From Croceibacterium_A sp966112795 (GTDB taxonomy: Bacteria; Pseudomonadota; Alphaproteobacteria; Sphingomonadales; Sphingomonadaceae), in assembly GCA_966112795.1 (NCBI GenBank), contig CBHWED010000017.1, positions 1 to 27,454 on the forward strand: DNA of 27,454 bases, in the 5' to 3' direction. Positions 15,842 through 23,082 of this stretch are shown here, piece by piece. Made by a program: the position numbers and the translations under genes. How positions within the stretch are numbered: the stretch's first letter is position 1; every line of letters begins with the position of its first letter. The notes below the pieces were generated by a model. It saw only the letters and a program-made list of their open reading frames with translations, ran no database searches and had not been told where the DNA came from.

Positions 15842-18727
15842 ATGGAATGGTTGGTGATCATCGGCCTCGCCGTCGCAGTTGGCCTGCTGTGGGATCGGGT
15901 CGGCCGGCTCGAGCGGCAGTTGCGCGGGCTCAGAGAAACCCGCCCGCCGAGCGAGGCAGCGGCTGTCCGGACCATGCCCGCCGAGGCCCCCGCAGCCGAG
16001 AGCGCGGTCGATACGCCGCCGATGCCCGAACTTCCCGAGCTGGTGCCGTCGTGGGAGCCGCAACCGGCCAGCGAGCCTGTCCCGAACGAACCCGAGCCCG
16101 AGCCAGCTCTGGCACCGGGCTTGCTGAGCCGACGGCCCCGGCTCGACTTCGAGGACGTGTTCGGCCGCCGGCTGCCGATCTGGGCCGGCGGGATCGCGCT
16201 CGCCGTCGCCGGGGTGTTCCTGGTGCGCTACTCGATCGAGAGGGGCTTGCTCACGCCGCAAGTGCGCGTCGCGCTGAGCTTCGTGTTCGGGCTGCTGCTG
16301 CTCGCCGGCGCCGAGGCCGCCTACCGCTTCGAGGCGCGCGTCAGGGACCCGCGGGTGCGCCAGGCGCTCGCCGGCGCGGGACTCGCGACGCTCTACGCCG
16401 CCTTCTACCTCGCAGGCTCGCTCTACGGACTGATCGGCGCGGGCACTGCGTTCGTCGGGCTTGCGGTGGTGACCGCGGCGGCGATCGGGCTGTCGTTCCG
16501 CTTCGGGCTGCCGAGCGCGGTGCTCGGCCTTGTCGGCGGCTTCGCCGCGCCGGCGCTGGTGGCGAGCGAGGAAGCCAATGTCCCGCTGCTGACGCTGTAC
16601 CTCGCGCTGATCACCGCCGGGCTCGCGTTCACCGGTCAGCGGCAGGGGCGGCCGTGGCTCGGTTATGCCGCGCTCGGCGGCGGCTTCCTGTGGGGCATGG
16701 CGGTGCTCGCCTCGGGCCCGGCGGCGACCGGCGACCTGCTCGCGTTCGGGTTCTATCTCGCGGCGATGGGCGCGCTGCTGCCGCTGCTCGCGGGCGGCGG
16801 TGCCGGCTGGCACTGGGCGCGGGTCGGCGCGGCCGGCCTCGCCAGCCTGCAGCTCGCCGCGCTGATCGAGCTCGCCGGATTCCAGCCGCTGACCTGGGCG
16901 CTCTACCTGCTGCTCGCCGCGGCGCTCGCGGTGCTCGGCTGGCGCGAGCCGCGGCTGCGCGAGGCGAGCGCATTCGCCGCCGCGCTCGCGCTGTGGATGC
17001 TCGCGTTCTGGAGCACGCCGCCCGGGTGGGACTTCGCGCTCATCGGCGCTGGATTTGCGGTGGTGTTCGTGTTGGCGCCGCTCGGGTTCCTATTCCTCGG
17101 GCGCGGGCGCAAGCTCGACTTGTGGCAGCTCGCGCTCGCCGCGCCGGGGCTGGCGGCAGTGGCGTACGGCCAGTTCGGCGCGTGGGACACGCCGGGCCCC
17201 GAGCTGCTGCTAGCCATGGTGACCGCGGCGCTTGCGCTGCCCCCGGCGCTCGCCGCGCGACGCGAGTGGCGGTTGGCGGAGGGCAGCCCGGTCCTGCCGC
17301 TCGCGAGCGCGGCGGCGCTGCTGTTCGCCGCGCTGCTAATGCTGGTTCCTGCCTGGGCCGCACCGCTGGCAGGAGCGGTGGTTGCGCTGGGTCTCGCCGC
17401 GCTGGCCTGGCGTCGGCCCGAGCGCGGGTTGCTCGATCTCGCCTGGAGCGGTGCCGTGGTCGCGCTCGGTGCGCTCGCGGCGACGCCGCACGCCCTGGCC
17501 GAGGGCATCCTGCTCGCCGGGATCGCCGATCCGCAGCACTGGTTCGGCGGACCGTCCGACCGGGTACTGGCGCCGCTGCGCTGGTTCGCCGCGGCCGTGC
17601 CGTTCGTCGCGCTGGCGCGGATCGAGCCGCGCCCTTCGCCGCGACCGGTGGCCGAAGCGCTCGCCGCGCTGCTGGCTTATGGCGCGCTCGCGCAAGTCCT
17701 GCCGGCCGACGCGCTTGCGTGGGTTGCCGCGCTCGGCGCGATCGCGCTGTGCCTCGCGCTGGCGCGCCGCGCCGGAGCGTGGGGCGCGCTGCTCGGCGTC
17801 GCGCTGGCGTGGACGCTGGCGCCGCTGTTCGAGTGGCTCGTCGGCGGCGCGCTGGCGCTCGGCGGCGAGGCGCTGCTTCTCGCCGGCGTGCCGGGCTGGC
17901 CCGACGTGGCGCTGCGGCTGATCCCGTTCGCGCTCGCCGCCGGGGTCGCCGCATGGCGTAGGCGGGACGGGCGAAGAGTCGCGCTGACGCTGCTCGTGGC
18001 GGCGGGCATCGCGGCGTTCGTCGCGGTGCACAGCCTGTACAAGCATGTCTTCGCGATTGGCGCGGCCGAAGAGTTCGTGCGGCTCGGGATGGCCGAGCGC
18101 ACGGTGTGGCAAGCGCTGCTCGCCGGCCTCGGGTTCGCGCTCGCGTGGCGCGGGCGGCGGGCCGCGGCGATGCCGCTGCTCGGCCTGGCGCTCGCGCACT
18201 TCGCGTGGTTCTCGCTCGTGCTGCACGACCCGCTGTGGACCGCCCAGGCGGTCGGTCCGTGGCCGCTCGCCAACTGGCTGCTGCCGGCTTACGCCGCGGC
18301 GGCAGCGGTCCTCGTCGTGCTGAGGAGCCCGCTGGCGGAGCGCCATGCGGCGCTCGGCTGGACCGTCGATGCCGCGCTGATGGGGCTGATCGCGCTGTTC
18401 GCGCTGAGCCAGTTGCGGCAGGCCTTCTCGGGTTCGCTGCTCACGGCCGCGCCGATGAGCCAGAGCGAAGATCTGCTGCGCTCGCTGCTCGGCATCGTGC
18501 TCGCAATCGGCTTCCTCGCCTGGGGCTCGCGCACCCATAGCCGCGCCTGGCGGGTGGGCTCGCTGGTGCTGATGCTGCTCGCGGTCGGCAAGGTGTTCCT
18601 CGTCGACGCGGCCGGGCTCGAAGGGCTGCTGCGCGTGGCCAGCTTCATGGCGCTCGGCTTCAGCCTGATCGGGATCGGCTGGGTCTATTCGCGCCAGCTA
18701 GCGCTGCGCAGCCCCGAGGCAGCCTGA
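15842..18727 (+). CDS. DUF2339 family large polytopic membrane protein
   Basis: A 961-residue inner-membrane protein. One N-terminal helix (residues 2-17) is followed by a charged coiled-coil-like stretch and a Pro/Glu-rich linker (about 35-95). From LPIWAGGIALAVAGVFLVRYSIERGLL onward there are more than twenty hydrophobic segments separated by short loops, in keeping with the DUF2339 family. Function is unknown; the fold suggests a channel or carrier-like protein, but that is a guess. A ribosome-binding site, GGGAGG, lies at 15827-15832. Composition is extremely rich in Ala and Leu, and the coding strand GC is very high, as usual for this family in high-GC hosts. Confidence 0.88.
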   Translation: MEWLVIIGLAVAVGLLWDRVGRLERQLRGLRETRPPSEAAAVRTMPAEAPAAESAVDTPPMPELPELVPSWEPQPASEPVPNEPEPEPALAPGLLSRRPRLDFEDVFGRRLPIWAGGIALAVAGVFLVRYSIERGLLTPQVRVALSFVFGLLLLAGAEAAYRFEARVRDPRVRQALAGAGLATLYAAFYLAGSLYGLIGAGTAFVGLAVVTAAAIGLSFRFGLPSAVLGLVGGFAAPALVASEEANVPLLTLYLALITAGLAFTGQRQGRPWLGYAALGGGFLWGMAVLASGPAATGDLLAFGFYLAAMGALLPLLAGGGAGWHWARVGAAGLASLQLAALIELAGFQPLTWALYLLLAAALAVLGWREPRLREASAFAAALALWMLAFWSTPPGWDFALIGAGFAVVFVLAPLGFLFLGRGRKLDLWQLALAAPGLAAVAYGQFGAWDTPGPELLLAMVTAALALPPALAARREWRLAEGSPVLPLASAAALLFAALLMLVPAWAAPLAGAVVALGLAALAWRRPERGLLDLAWSGAVVALGALAATPHALAEGILLAGIADPQHWFGGPSDRVLAPLRWFAAAVPFVALARIEPRPSPRPVAEALAALLAYGALAQVLPADALAWVAALGAIALCLALARRAGAWGALLGVALAWTLAPLFEWLVGGALALGGEALLLAGVPGWPDVALRLIPFALAAGVAAWRRRDGRRVALTLLVAAGIAAFVAVHSLYKHVFAIGAAEEFVRLGMAERTVWQALLAGLGFALAWRGRRAAAMPLLGLALAHFAWFSLVLHDPLWTAQAVGPWPLANWLLPAYAAAAAVLVVLRSPLAERHAALGWTVDAALMGLIALFALSQLRQAFSGSLLTAAPMSQSEDLLRSLLGIVLAIGFLAWGSRTHSRAWRVGSLVLMLLAVGKVFLVDAAGLEGLLRVASFMALGFSLIGIGWVYSRQLALRSPEAA

Positions 18728-18734
18728 GCGACCG

Positions 18735-18914
18735 TCAGGGCGCGCCGCGCCGGGCTTCGTCCTCCTCGAGCTCCTGACGCAGCTCGCGCGCGCCGCGTTC
18801 GGCGCGGGCGATCTCGGCGCGGCCGGCGTTGCGGTTGTGCAGATAGGCCCAGATGATCGCCGCGATCAGCAGGATCGGGGCGACGATATCGATCAGAAAC
18901 CAAAGGTTTTCCAT
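18735..18914 (-). CDS. Small single-helix membrane protein, unknown function
   Basis: A 59-residue protein: one hydrophobic helix (residues 4-24, within LWFLIDIVAPILLIAAIIWA) followed by a highly charged amphipathic tail (AEIARAERGARELRQELEEDEARR) that looks like a short coiled coil. An N-out, C-in anchor with a cytoplasmic tail is likely. ATG at 18914 is chosen over a longer open frame to 19025 because the helix then starts at the N-terminus; GAGG lies 8-11 bases upstream. It converges with the DUF2339 gene with seven bases between stops. I cannot assign a family. Confidence 0.65.
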   Translation of the reverse strand: MENLWFLIDIVAPILLIAAIIWAYLHNRNAGRAEIARAERGARELRQELEEDEARRGAP

Positions 18915-19136
18915 GGCGACCTCGGAATGGTGGCTGTGTCGGGGCAACGCGCGAAAAGCCCGGGCTTTCCACGCTTGACCTGCATCAGTCCGCGGAACCC
19001 AAGCCCGTTCGCCCCGGCTGCGCACGGCAACACTTCATCGCAATTGCCCTTCTCAACTTAATTGGTTGAGATAATATCGCGGGCGTCGGACCATGCGATT
19101 CGGACGGCTACCCCCCTCTTGTGCGGAGAGCCGGCC
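18915..19136. promoter_or_regulatory. Intergenic region with an operator-like inverted repeat
   Basis: A 222-base divergent spacer. The perfect dyad TCTCAAC-N7-GTTGAGA at 19051-19071 stands in an AT-rich island followed by GATAATAT at 19070-19077, which could be part of a promoter for the rightward hydrolase-like gene 66 bases further on. The rest of the gap shows no other structure I can support. Confidence 0.45.
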
Positions 19137-19829
19137 ATGGCCCACGATCTCGAACTCGAAGCGGAAACCCTGCGGCGCGATCCGCTGATCCTGACCGTCC
19201 CGGGCCTTGCCGGTGACGATCCGCGCCACTGGCTGGCGCAGTGGTCGGCGCAGTGCAGCGATTGCCGGCGCGTCGACCTCGGCAACATGGACTTTCCGTT
19301 CCGCAACAACTGGGTGAACCGGATCAACCTCGCGATAGCACAGGCCGCCCGCCCGGTGGTGCTCGTCGCGCACGGGCTCGGCTGCCTCGCGGTGGCATGG
19401 TGGGCGGAATACGAGCGGCCGACCTACGGCAACCCGGTGGTCGGCGCGCTGCTCGTCGCACCGCCCGACGTCGACCGCGCCCGGTCGACGCCGCGCGAGC
19501 TGCGCTTCGCGCCGTCGCCGCGCTCGCCGCTGCCCTTCCCCTCGTACCTCGCCGCGAGCCGCGACGATCCGGCGTGCGACCTCCATGCGGCGCAGCTGCT
19601 GGCGAGCGACTGGGGCAGCCGGTTCGCGTACGCCGGTGCGGTCGGCGCGATCGACGGCGAGTCCGCGCTCGGCGACTGGCTGTTCGGCAAGCGGCTGTTG
19701 GCGCAACTGCTGCGCGAGCACCGGCTCGAGGGCGGCCGCGAGGAGCCTGTCGAGCTTCCGGTGCGGGCGATCGCCGATGCCCCCCGCGGGCGCGCACCGA
19801 TCATGGAGCCGACCGTCCGCCATCACTGA
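19137..19829 (+). CDS. RBBP9/YdeN-like alpha/beta hydrolase fold lacking catalytic Ser and His (probable pseudoenzyme)
   Basis: A 230-residue protein whose frame follows the RBBP9/YdeN serine-hydrolase family: LILTVPGLAGDDPRHWLAQW, VVLVAHGLGCLAVAWWA, VVGALLVAPPD, ASRDDPACDL and VGAIDGESALGDW. The family consensus has a Ser nucleophile in HSLG; here the codon is GGG, giving AHGLGC (Gly80). The family His, usually in a GHI(N) motif, is Ala171 (GCG). Only the Asp candidate (Asp144) remains. The frame is intact with normal codon use, so this looks like a retained non-catalytic protein, not decay. The start follows GCGGAGAG at 19123-19130. A hairpin and then an ATP-grasp gene follow. Confidence 0.8.
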   Translation: MAHDLELEAETLRRDPLILTVPGLAGDDPRHWLAQWSAQCSDCRRVDLGNMDFPFRNNWVNRINLAIAQAARPVVLVAHGLGCLAVAWWAEYERPTYGNPVVGALLVAPPDVDRARSTPRELRFAPSPRSPLPFPSYLAASRDDPACDLHAAQLLASDWGSRFAYAGAVGAIDGESALGDWLFGKRLLAQLLREHRLEGGREEPVELPVRAIADAPRGRAPIMEPTVRHH

Positions 19830-19836
19830 CTCCGGC

Positions 19837-19858
19837 TCGCGCAAGTGCGCTTGCGCGA
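19837..19858 (+). terminator. Hairpin after the hydrolase-like gene
   Basis: A perfect 9-bp stem, TCGCGCAAG/CTTGCGCGA, with a 4-base loop, seven bases after the stop. No T-run follows, so it may be a weak terminator, an attenuator or an mRNA-stabilising hairpin before the ATP-grasp gene. Confidence 0.4.
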
Positions 19859-19935
19859 CGGAACCGCCGGCCACGCGCCCCTCTCGCGCGCGGTCGGCGG
19901 CTACCGCTCTCCCCCATCCCAACCGAAACGGATTT

Positions 19936-20994
19936 ATGCCCCAGCTTGCCGACTTGCGTGCCCCGAACACCGACCGCCCCCTCCCCCGGCCTCTCGAGCC
20001 GCTGCGCATCCCGCCCGAAGCGAAAGAGCGCGTGCGGCTGCTGTTCGTGGCCAAGCATGCGCTCGGCGGCGGGGCGATGCATCCCGAGGACGGCAACCAC
20101 GCGGTCTACCACCACGAGATCCGCACCACGCTCGAGAGCCTCGGGCTCAACCTGCAGATCGCCGACCGCTACGAGGCGCTGTTCGAGCGGCCGGCGGCCG
20201 ATTTCGTGTTTCCGCTCCTGAACCGCGGCGGCTTCGTCAATTCGGAGATGCTGCTGCCGCTGCTGTGCAACCGGCACGCCCTGCCGTACCTCGGGGCGAT
20301 GCCGTTCCTGCGCGGGCTGGCCGACGACAAGGCGACGAGCAAGGTGGTCGCCGCGCGCGCCGGCGTGCGCACCGCGCCGTGGGCCTGCTATCGCCGCGGC
20401 GCGCCGGTGCGGGCCGAAGACTGTCCGCCCGCGCGTGGCGGCCGCTGGGTGATCAAGCCCAATGCGTCGTCAGCCAGCTGGGGGATTTCCGATGCCCATG
20501 ACTGGCCGGGGGTGGCGGAGGCAGTGGCGCGAATCCACGCCGAGGGGCACGACGCGCTCGTCGAGCCTTACCTCGACGGGTACGACGTGCAGGTCCCGTT
20601 CGTCACGCTCGACGGCGAGCCGGTGCAACTGCCGATCCTGTGGTACGACCGGCAGAACACCGCGCGACTGTGGACCTACCAGGAGAAGCGCGACCTCGCC
20701 CCGAGCACGCAGAACGAGGACCTGAAACCGTTCACCGACGCGCGCTTCGCGCCGCAGATCGCCAGGCTCGCGGCCGCGGTCGCGCGCCAGTTCGCGCCGT
20801 TCGACTATGGCCGGATCGAATTCCGGCTCGATCCGGCGACCGGCGAGATCCATTTCATCGAGCTCAACCTCAACTGCAACCTGTGGTCGCAGAAGAGCGT
20901 TGCCACGGCGGCGCGCCTGGTCGGGTTCAGCCACGCCGATCTCATCGAGACGCTGCTGGCCGAGGCCTGGCGCAGGACCGGGCTGTTGCGCTAG
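19936..20994 (+). CDS. ATP-grasp enzyme, D-alanine-D-alanine-ligase-like, substrate unknown
   Basis: A 352-residue cytoplasmic ATP-grasp ligase. An N-terminal pre-grasp domain (RVRLLFVAKHALGGGAM..., FVFPLLNRGGFVNSE) leads to LADDKATSKVVAARAGVRTAPW, the Ddl-type substrate/ATP hinge. The ATP-binding Lys lies in WVIKPNASSASWGIS, and metal-binding residues lie in IEFRLD and FIELNLNCNLWSQKS. ATP-grasp ligases join a carboxylate to an amine through an acyl phosphate. It is unlikely to be the housekeeping Ddl: the C-terminal motif deviates from the usual EINTxPG form, and no cell-wall genes are near. It may act on a peptide or amino-acid derivative. ATG at 19936 is preferred to the long upstream frame, which overlaps the previous gene. 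Confidence 0.8.
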   Translation: MPQLADLRAPNTDRPLPRPLEPLRIPPEAKERVRLLFVAKHALGGGAMHPEDGNHAVYHHEIRTTLESLGLNLQIADRYEALFERPAADFVFPLLNRGGFVNSEMLLPLLCNRHALPYLGAMPFLRGLADDKATSKVVAARAGVRTAPWACYRRGAPVRAEDCPPARGGRWVIKPNASSASWGISDAHDWPGVAEAVARIHAEGHDALVEPYLDGYDVQVPFVTLDGEPVQLPILWYDRQNTARLWTYQEKRDLAPSTQNEDLKPFTDARFAPQIARLAAAVARQFAPFDYGRIEFRLDPATGEIHFIELNLNCNLWSQKSVATAARLVGFSHADLIETLLAEAWRRTGLLR

Positions 20995-21053
20995 CCACGC
21001 GGTGCGAGGTCGCGCGATCGCGAAAGAGGCGCGGCCTGCCCGCGTGGTGGGGG

Positions 21054-21245
21054 TCATTGGCGCCCATCCACCGCGCCCGCCTCGAGCTCGTCGAGATAGG
21101 CCCTGAGCCGCGCGGCCGTCGCCGGACGCAACTCGCGCCCGTCGCGCAATTCGAAAACCAGGCAGGGATCGCCGAGTGCGTCGCGGCCGAATCGGCTCGG
21201 CGGAATGCGGAATTTGCGGAGACATTGTTCGACGCGAATCAGCAT
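21054..21245 (-). CDS. Small basic DNA-binding-like protein, sphingomonad type
   Basis: A 63-residue protein, MLIRVEQCLRKFRIPPSRFG followed by RDALGDPCLVF, ELRDGRELRP and a C-terminal helix (ATAARLRAYLDELE). The pattern of a short helix, a turn (IPPSRFGRDALGDP), a second helix and RDGRxxRPxT resembles the reduced helix-turn-helix proteins I recall in sphingomonads. I know no experimental role. The start is well supported: GGAGGA at 21254-21259 lies eight bases before ATG at 21245. A perfect LexA-type box (21271-21285) lies 26 bases upstream, so DNA-damage control is likely. It converges with the ATP-grasp gene. Confidence 0.7.
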   Translation of the reverse strand: MLIRVEQCLRKFRIPPSRFGRDALGDPCLVFELRDGRELRPATAARLRAYLDELEAGAVDGRQ

Positions 21246-21270
21246 CCGGATTTTCCTCCGAAATGGATAT

Positions 21271-21285
21271 GTTCGCTATCTGTTC
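21271..21285. promoter_or_regulatory. LexA-type SOS box (GTTC-N7-GTTC)
   Basis: GTTCGCTATCTGTTC matches the alphaproteobacterial LexA consensus exactly. It is between the divergent small DNA-binding-like gene (start 21245, 26 bases away) and the metallopeptidase (start 21450). The nearer gene is the more likely target. Confidence 0.6.
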
Positions 21286-21296
21286 GCGCTCATTCC

Positions 21297-21356
21297 CTAC
21301 ATGTCTAGGTAAATTCCTTCGATCAAGTCGATGATGAGCCGCGATTTTGTAGGCAT
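21297..21356 (-). other. Possible 19-codon leader ORF upstream of the small DNA-binding-like gene
   Basis: ATG at 21356 opens a frame encoding MPTKSRLIIDLIEGIYLDM, ending 51 bases before the next start on the same strand. The segment before it (CCATTTGGAAGGAAATTTCC) resembles the segment before the next gene (CCATTTCGGAGGAAAATCC). The purine run is 13 or more bases from the ATG, so translation is doubtful. Confidence 0.25.
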
Positions 21357-21361
21357 TGTGT

Positions 21362-21373
21362 AGGAAATTTCCT
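21362..21373. promoter_or_regulatory. 12-bp perfect palindrome in the metallopeptidase upstream region
   Basis: AGGAAATTTCCT is fully self-complementary and sits in an AT-rich part of the 204-base divergent gap. It may be an operator; a palindrome this short also occurs by chance. Confidence 0.3.
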
Positions 21374-21449
21374 TCCAAATGGTTCCTCGACTCGGGATCG
21401 GTCGAGAGGCGGACAGGCCGCCTCGCCGCCCCCGGGTCGGAGAAAGTCC

Positions 21450-22226
21450 ATGAGCATCATCGTCGTTACCGCCCGCGTCGCATCGGGTGGCGGTTTCCCC
21501 GCTTCGACCACATACGTCTCGTCGACGTCCACGAGCGCGGTGGAGGCCTACGGTGGCGAGTTCACGCCCGACAACCAGGCCCAGACGGGCATGGAAATCC
21601 GGATCAACGTGAACATCAGCAACGCCGCCAACCAGGCCCAGGCCGAGCAGGCCGCCAAGAACGTCGCCGACGCGCTGGCCAAGATCATCGCCGAAGCGAG
21701 CAAGCTGCCGCGGAACACTCCGCTGCCGCTGCCCGGCGGCAAGACGATCACCGCCGGCGAGCTGGTCGACCTCGCCAAGGGGGTCAAGTTCGTCATCACC
21801 GACGTTCCGCCGGCCAACCCCGGCGTCGGCGCGGCGGACCGCACCAACATGACCGACACGCTGCTGGCGAGCGCCTTTGCGGGACCCGGCAGCTATGCCG
21901 ATCCGAACCTGCAGGGCCAGGGGATGATCGGCGGCATGCTGCACGAGCTCGTCCACCTGAGCCTCAACGGCTACGCCAACCTCAGCACCGAGTACGCGAA
22001 GTTCAACTTCGAATCGACGCACCACCCGATCGATTCCGACTTCCCGTGGGAGAACTCGGGCTACTTCAACGACAACGAGTCGTTCGCGACCAACGGCGCG
22101 ATCTCGGCCGGCACCAGCCTCGGCTTCGGCATGACCATCTACGATTCGTGGATGAACGCGCCGGACTTCATGGGCGCCCAAGGCGTCTACGACGCGCACA
22201 AGGAAGAGCGCGGCTGGGACAAGTAA
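21450..22226 (+). CDS. HExxH zinc metallopeptidase-like protein with a TonB-box-like N-terminus, no signal peptide
   Basis: A 258-residue protein that I cannot place in a named peptidase family. The zinc motif HELVH (residues 165-169) sits in GGMLHELVHLSLNG, with Glu166 as base. Glu210 in NDNESFATNGA, 41 residues later, is a plausible third ligand, as in gluzincins. His191-His192 are alternatives. The N-terminus MSIIVVTARVASGGG has the IVVTA pattern seen at TonB boxes and is not a Sec signal. Residues 57-87 form an Ala/Gln-rich helix. Translation starts at ATG 21450 after GGAGAAAG (21439-21446), and a strong hairpin follows. Colicin-like uptake or secretion by an unknown route is speculation. 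Confidence 0.7.
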   Translation: MSIIVVTARVASGGGFPASTTYVSSTSTSAVEAYGGEFTPDNQAQTGMEIRINVNISNAANQAQAEQAAKNVADALAKIIAEASKLPRNTPLPLPGGKTITAGELVDLAKGVKFVITDVPPANPGVGAADRTNMTDTLLASAFAGPGSYADPNLQGQGMIGGMLHELVHLSLNGYANLSTEYAKFNFESTHHPIDSDFPWENSGYFNDNESFATNGAISAGTSLGFGMTIYDSWMNAPDFMGAQGVYDAHKEERGWDK

Positions 22227-22241
22227 GTCCGGGCTGACCAA

Positions 22242-22269
22242 GAGGCCGGCGGATCCGTCCGCCGGCCTC
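22242..22269 (+). terminator. Terminator hairpin after the metallopeptidase gene
   Basis: A perfect 12-bp stem, GAGGCCGGCGGA (22242-22253) with 22258-22269, and a 4-base loop, 15 bases after the stop. The T-run is only GTT. Its core GGCCGGCGGATC is shared with the rplA terminator. Confidence 0.7.
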
Positions 22270-22477
22270 GTTCGCGCCGGCACCGTCTTGACTTCGCGCC
22301 GCACGCCCCCATCATCGAACCATGCACACCGCGCCCGTCCGTTTCCGATACTACGGCGGCCAGCTGCTCGCAGGCATCTAGCCCCGGGCTCGCATTCCCT
22401 CACCCCTTCGCAGAGCTCGGGGTCTCCCAACAGAAACATTCAAGCGGTCCGCGCGGCGGATCCGTTTCTCAAGGATC

Positions 22478-22900
22478 ATGAGCATGCCTGTTTCACCCGC
22501 GGCCCCGGTGCGGCCGCCGATCACCCTTTCCGAAGCCGAGGGCGACCTCCTGTTCACCCTCGCCTGCGCCGCGCGCGACAAGCCCTCGGCGGCGGCAGCG
22601 CTGCTGCTCGAGGAGCTGTCGCGCGCGGAGTTCTGCAGCGTCGACAGCCTGCCCGCCGACGTCGTCACGATGGGCTCGCAAGTCGTGTTCCTCGACGAGG
22701 AGACCGGCGAGGAGCACGCGGTCGAGCTGGTCTATCCGCGCGCGGCCGACCTCGAGCACGGTCGCGTCTCGGTGCTGACCCCGGTCGGCGCCGGGCTGAT
22801 CGGGATGCGGCGCGGCAGCGCGATCGACTGGCCCAACCGGCTCGGCGCGTGCCGCCGGCTGCGGATCATCGAGGTGATCCAGCCGGCGCGCGGCGAGTAG
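22478..22900 (+). CDS. rnk: Rnk-type nucleoside diphosphate kinase regulator (GreA/GreB C-terminal family)
   Basis: A 140-residue protein with an N-terminal helical part (ITLSEAEGDLLFTLAC...) and a C-terminal GreA/GreB FKBP-like domain: DEETGEEHAVELVYPRAADL, ISVL-type strand RVSVLTPVGAGLIGMRRGSAIDW. Rnk proteins bind RNA polymerase near the secondary channel and were first described as regulators of nucleoside diphosphate kinase. ATG at 22478 has AAGGA only three bases away; ATG at 22484 in the same frame gives better spacing and may be the true start. Symbol given by family only. Confidence 0.75.
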   Translation: MSMPVSPAAPVRPPITLSEAEGDLLFTLACAARDKPSAAAALLLEELSRAEFCSVDSLPADVVTMGSQVVFLDEETGEEHAVELVYPRAADLEHGRVSVLTPVGAGLIGMRRGSAIDWPNRLGACRRLRIIEVIQPARGE

Positions 22901-22905
22901 CGGCC

Positions 22906-23082
22906 GTGGATCATGCAGACTGGCGCCCCTACCGGCGGCACCTGATCGTGGCCCGCAAGGGCGGGCTGTTCGGCGGGCGCCGCTGGGACGTGTGGCACCG
23001 CGGCAACCTGCTCGGCACCTTTCGCGACGTGGTCGGCGCGGAGCTGCACGTCGACGCGCAGCTGCGCGAGGCCGGGCGCTAG
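22906..23082 (+). CDS. Small hypothetical protein
   Basis: A 58-residue frame starting GTG at 22906, five bases after the Rnk stop: VDHADWRPYRRHLIVARKGG and LFGGRRWDVWHRGNLLGTFR, rich in Arg, Trp and Gly. Basic and globular-looking, with no membrane segment. No convincing ribosome-binding site is seen, so coupling to rnk translation would be needed. It ends in a CTAG shared with the stop of the convergent next gene. I do not recognise a family; coding status is moderately supported by the intact frame and position. Confidence 0.5.
   Translation: MDHADWRPYRRHLIVARKGGLFGGRRWDVWHRGNLLGTFRDVVGAELHVDAQLREAGR

Noticed and set aside
15370..17961. 863-codon frame overlapping the DUF1428 and DUF2339 genes
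   Set aside because: Shadow of the DUF1428 and DUF2339 genes in another frame, almost only Arg, Ala and Gly with no domain pattern.
19137..21245. Defence island or prophage in the ATP-grasp region
   Set aside because: No integrase, nuclease, phage structural gene or attachment site is seen; base composition stays like the surrounding genome apart from the short AT-rich gap.
22322..22381. 19-codon frame MHTAPVRFRYYGGQLLAGI before the Rnk gene
   Set aside because: No ribosome-binding site and no supporting context; probably chance.
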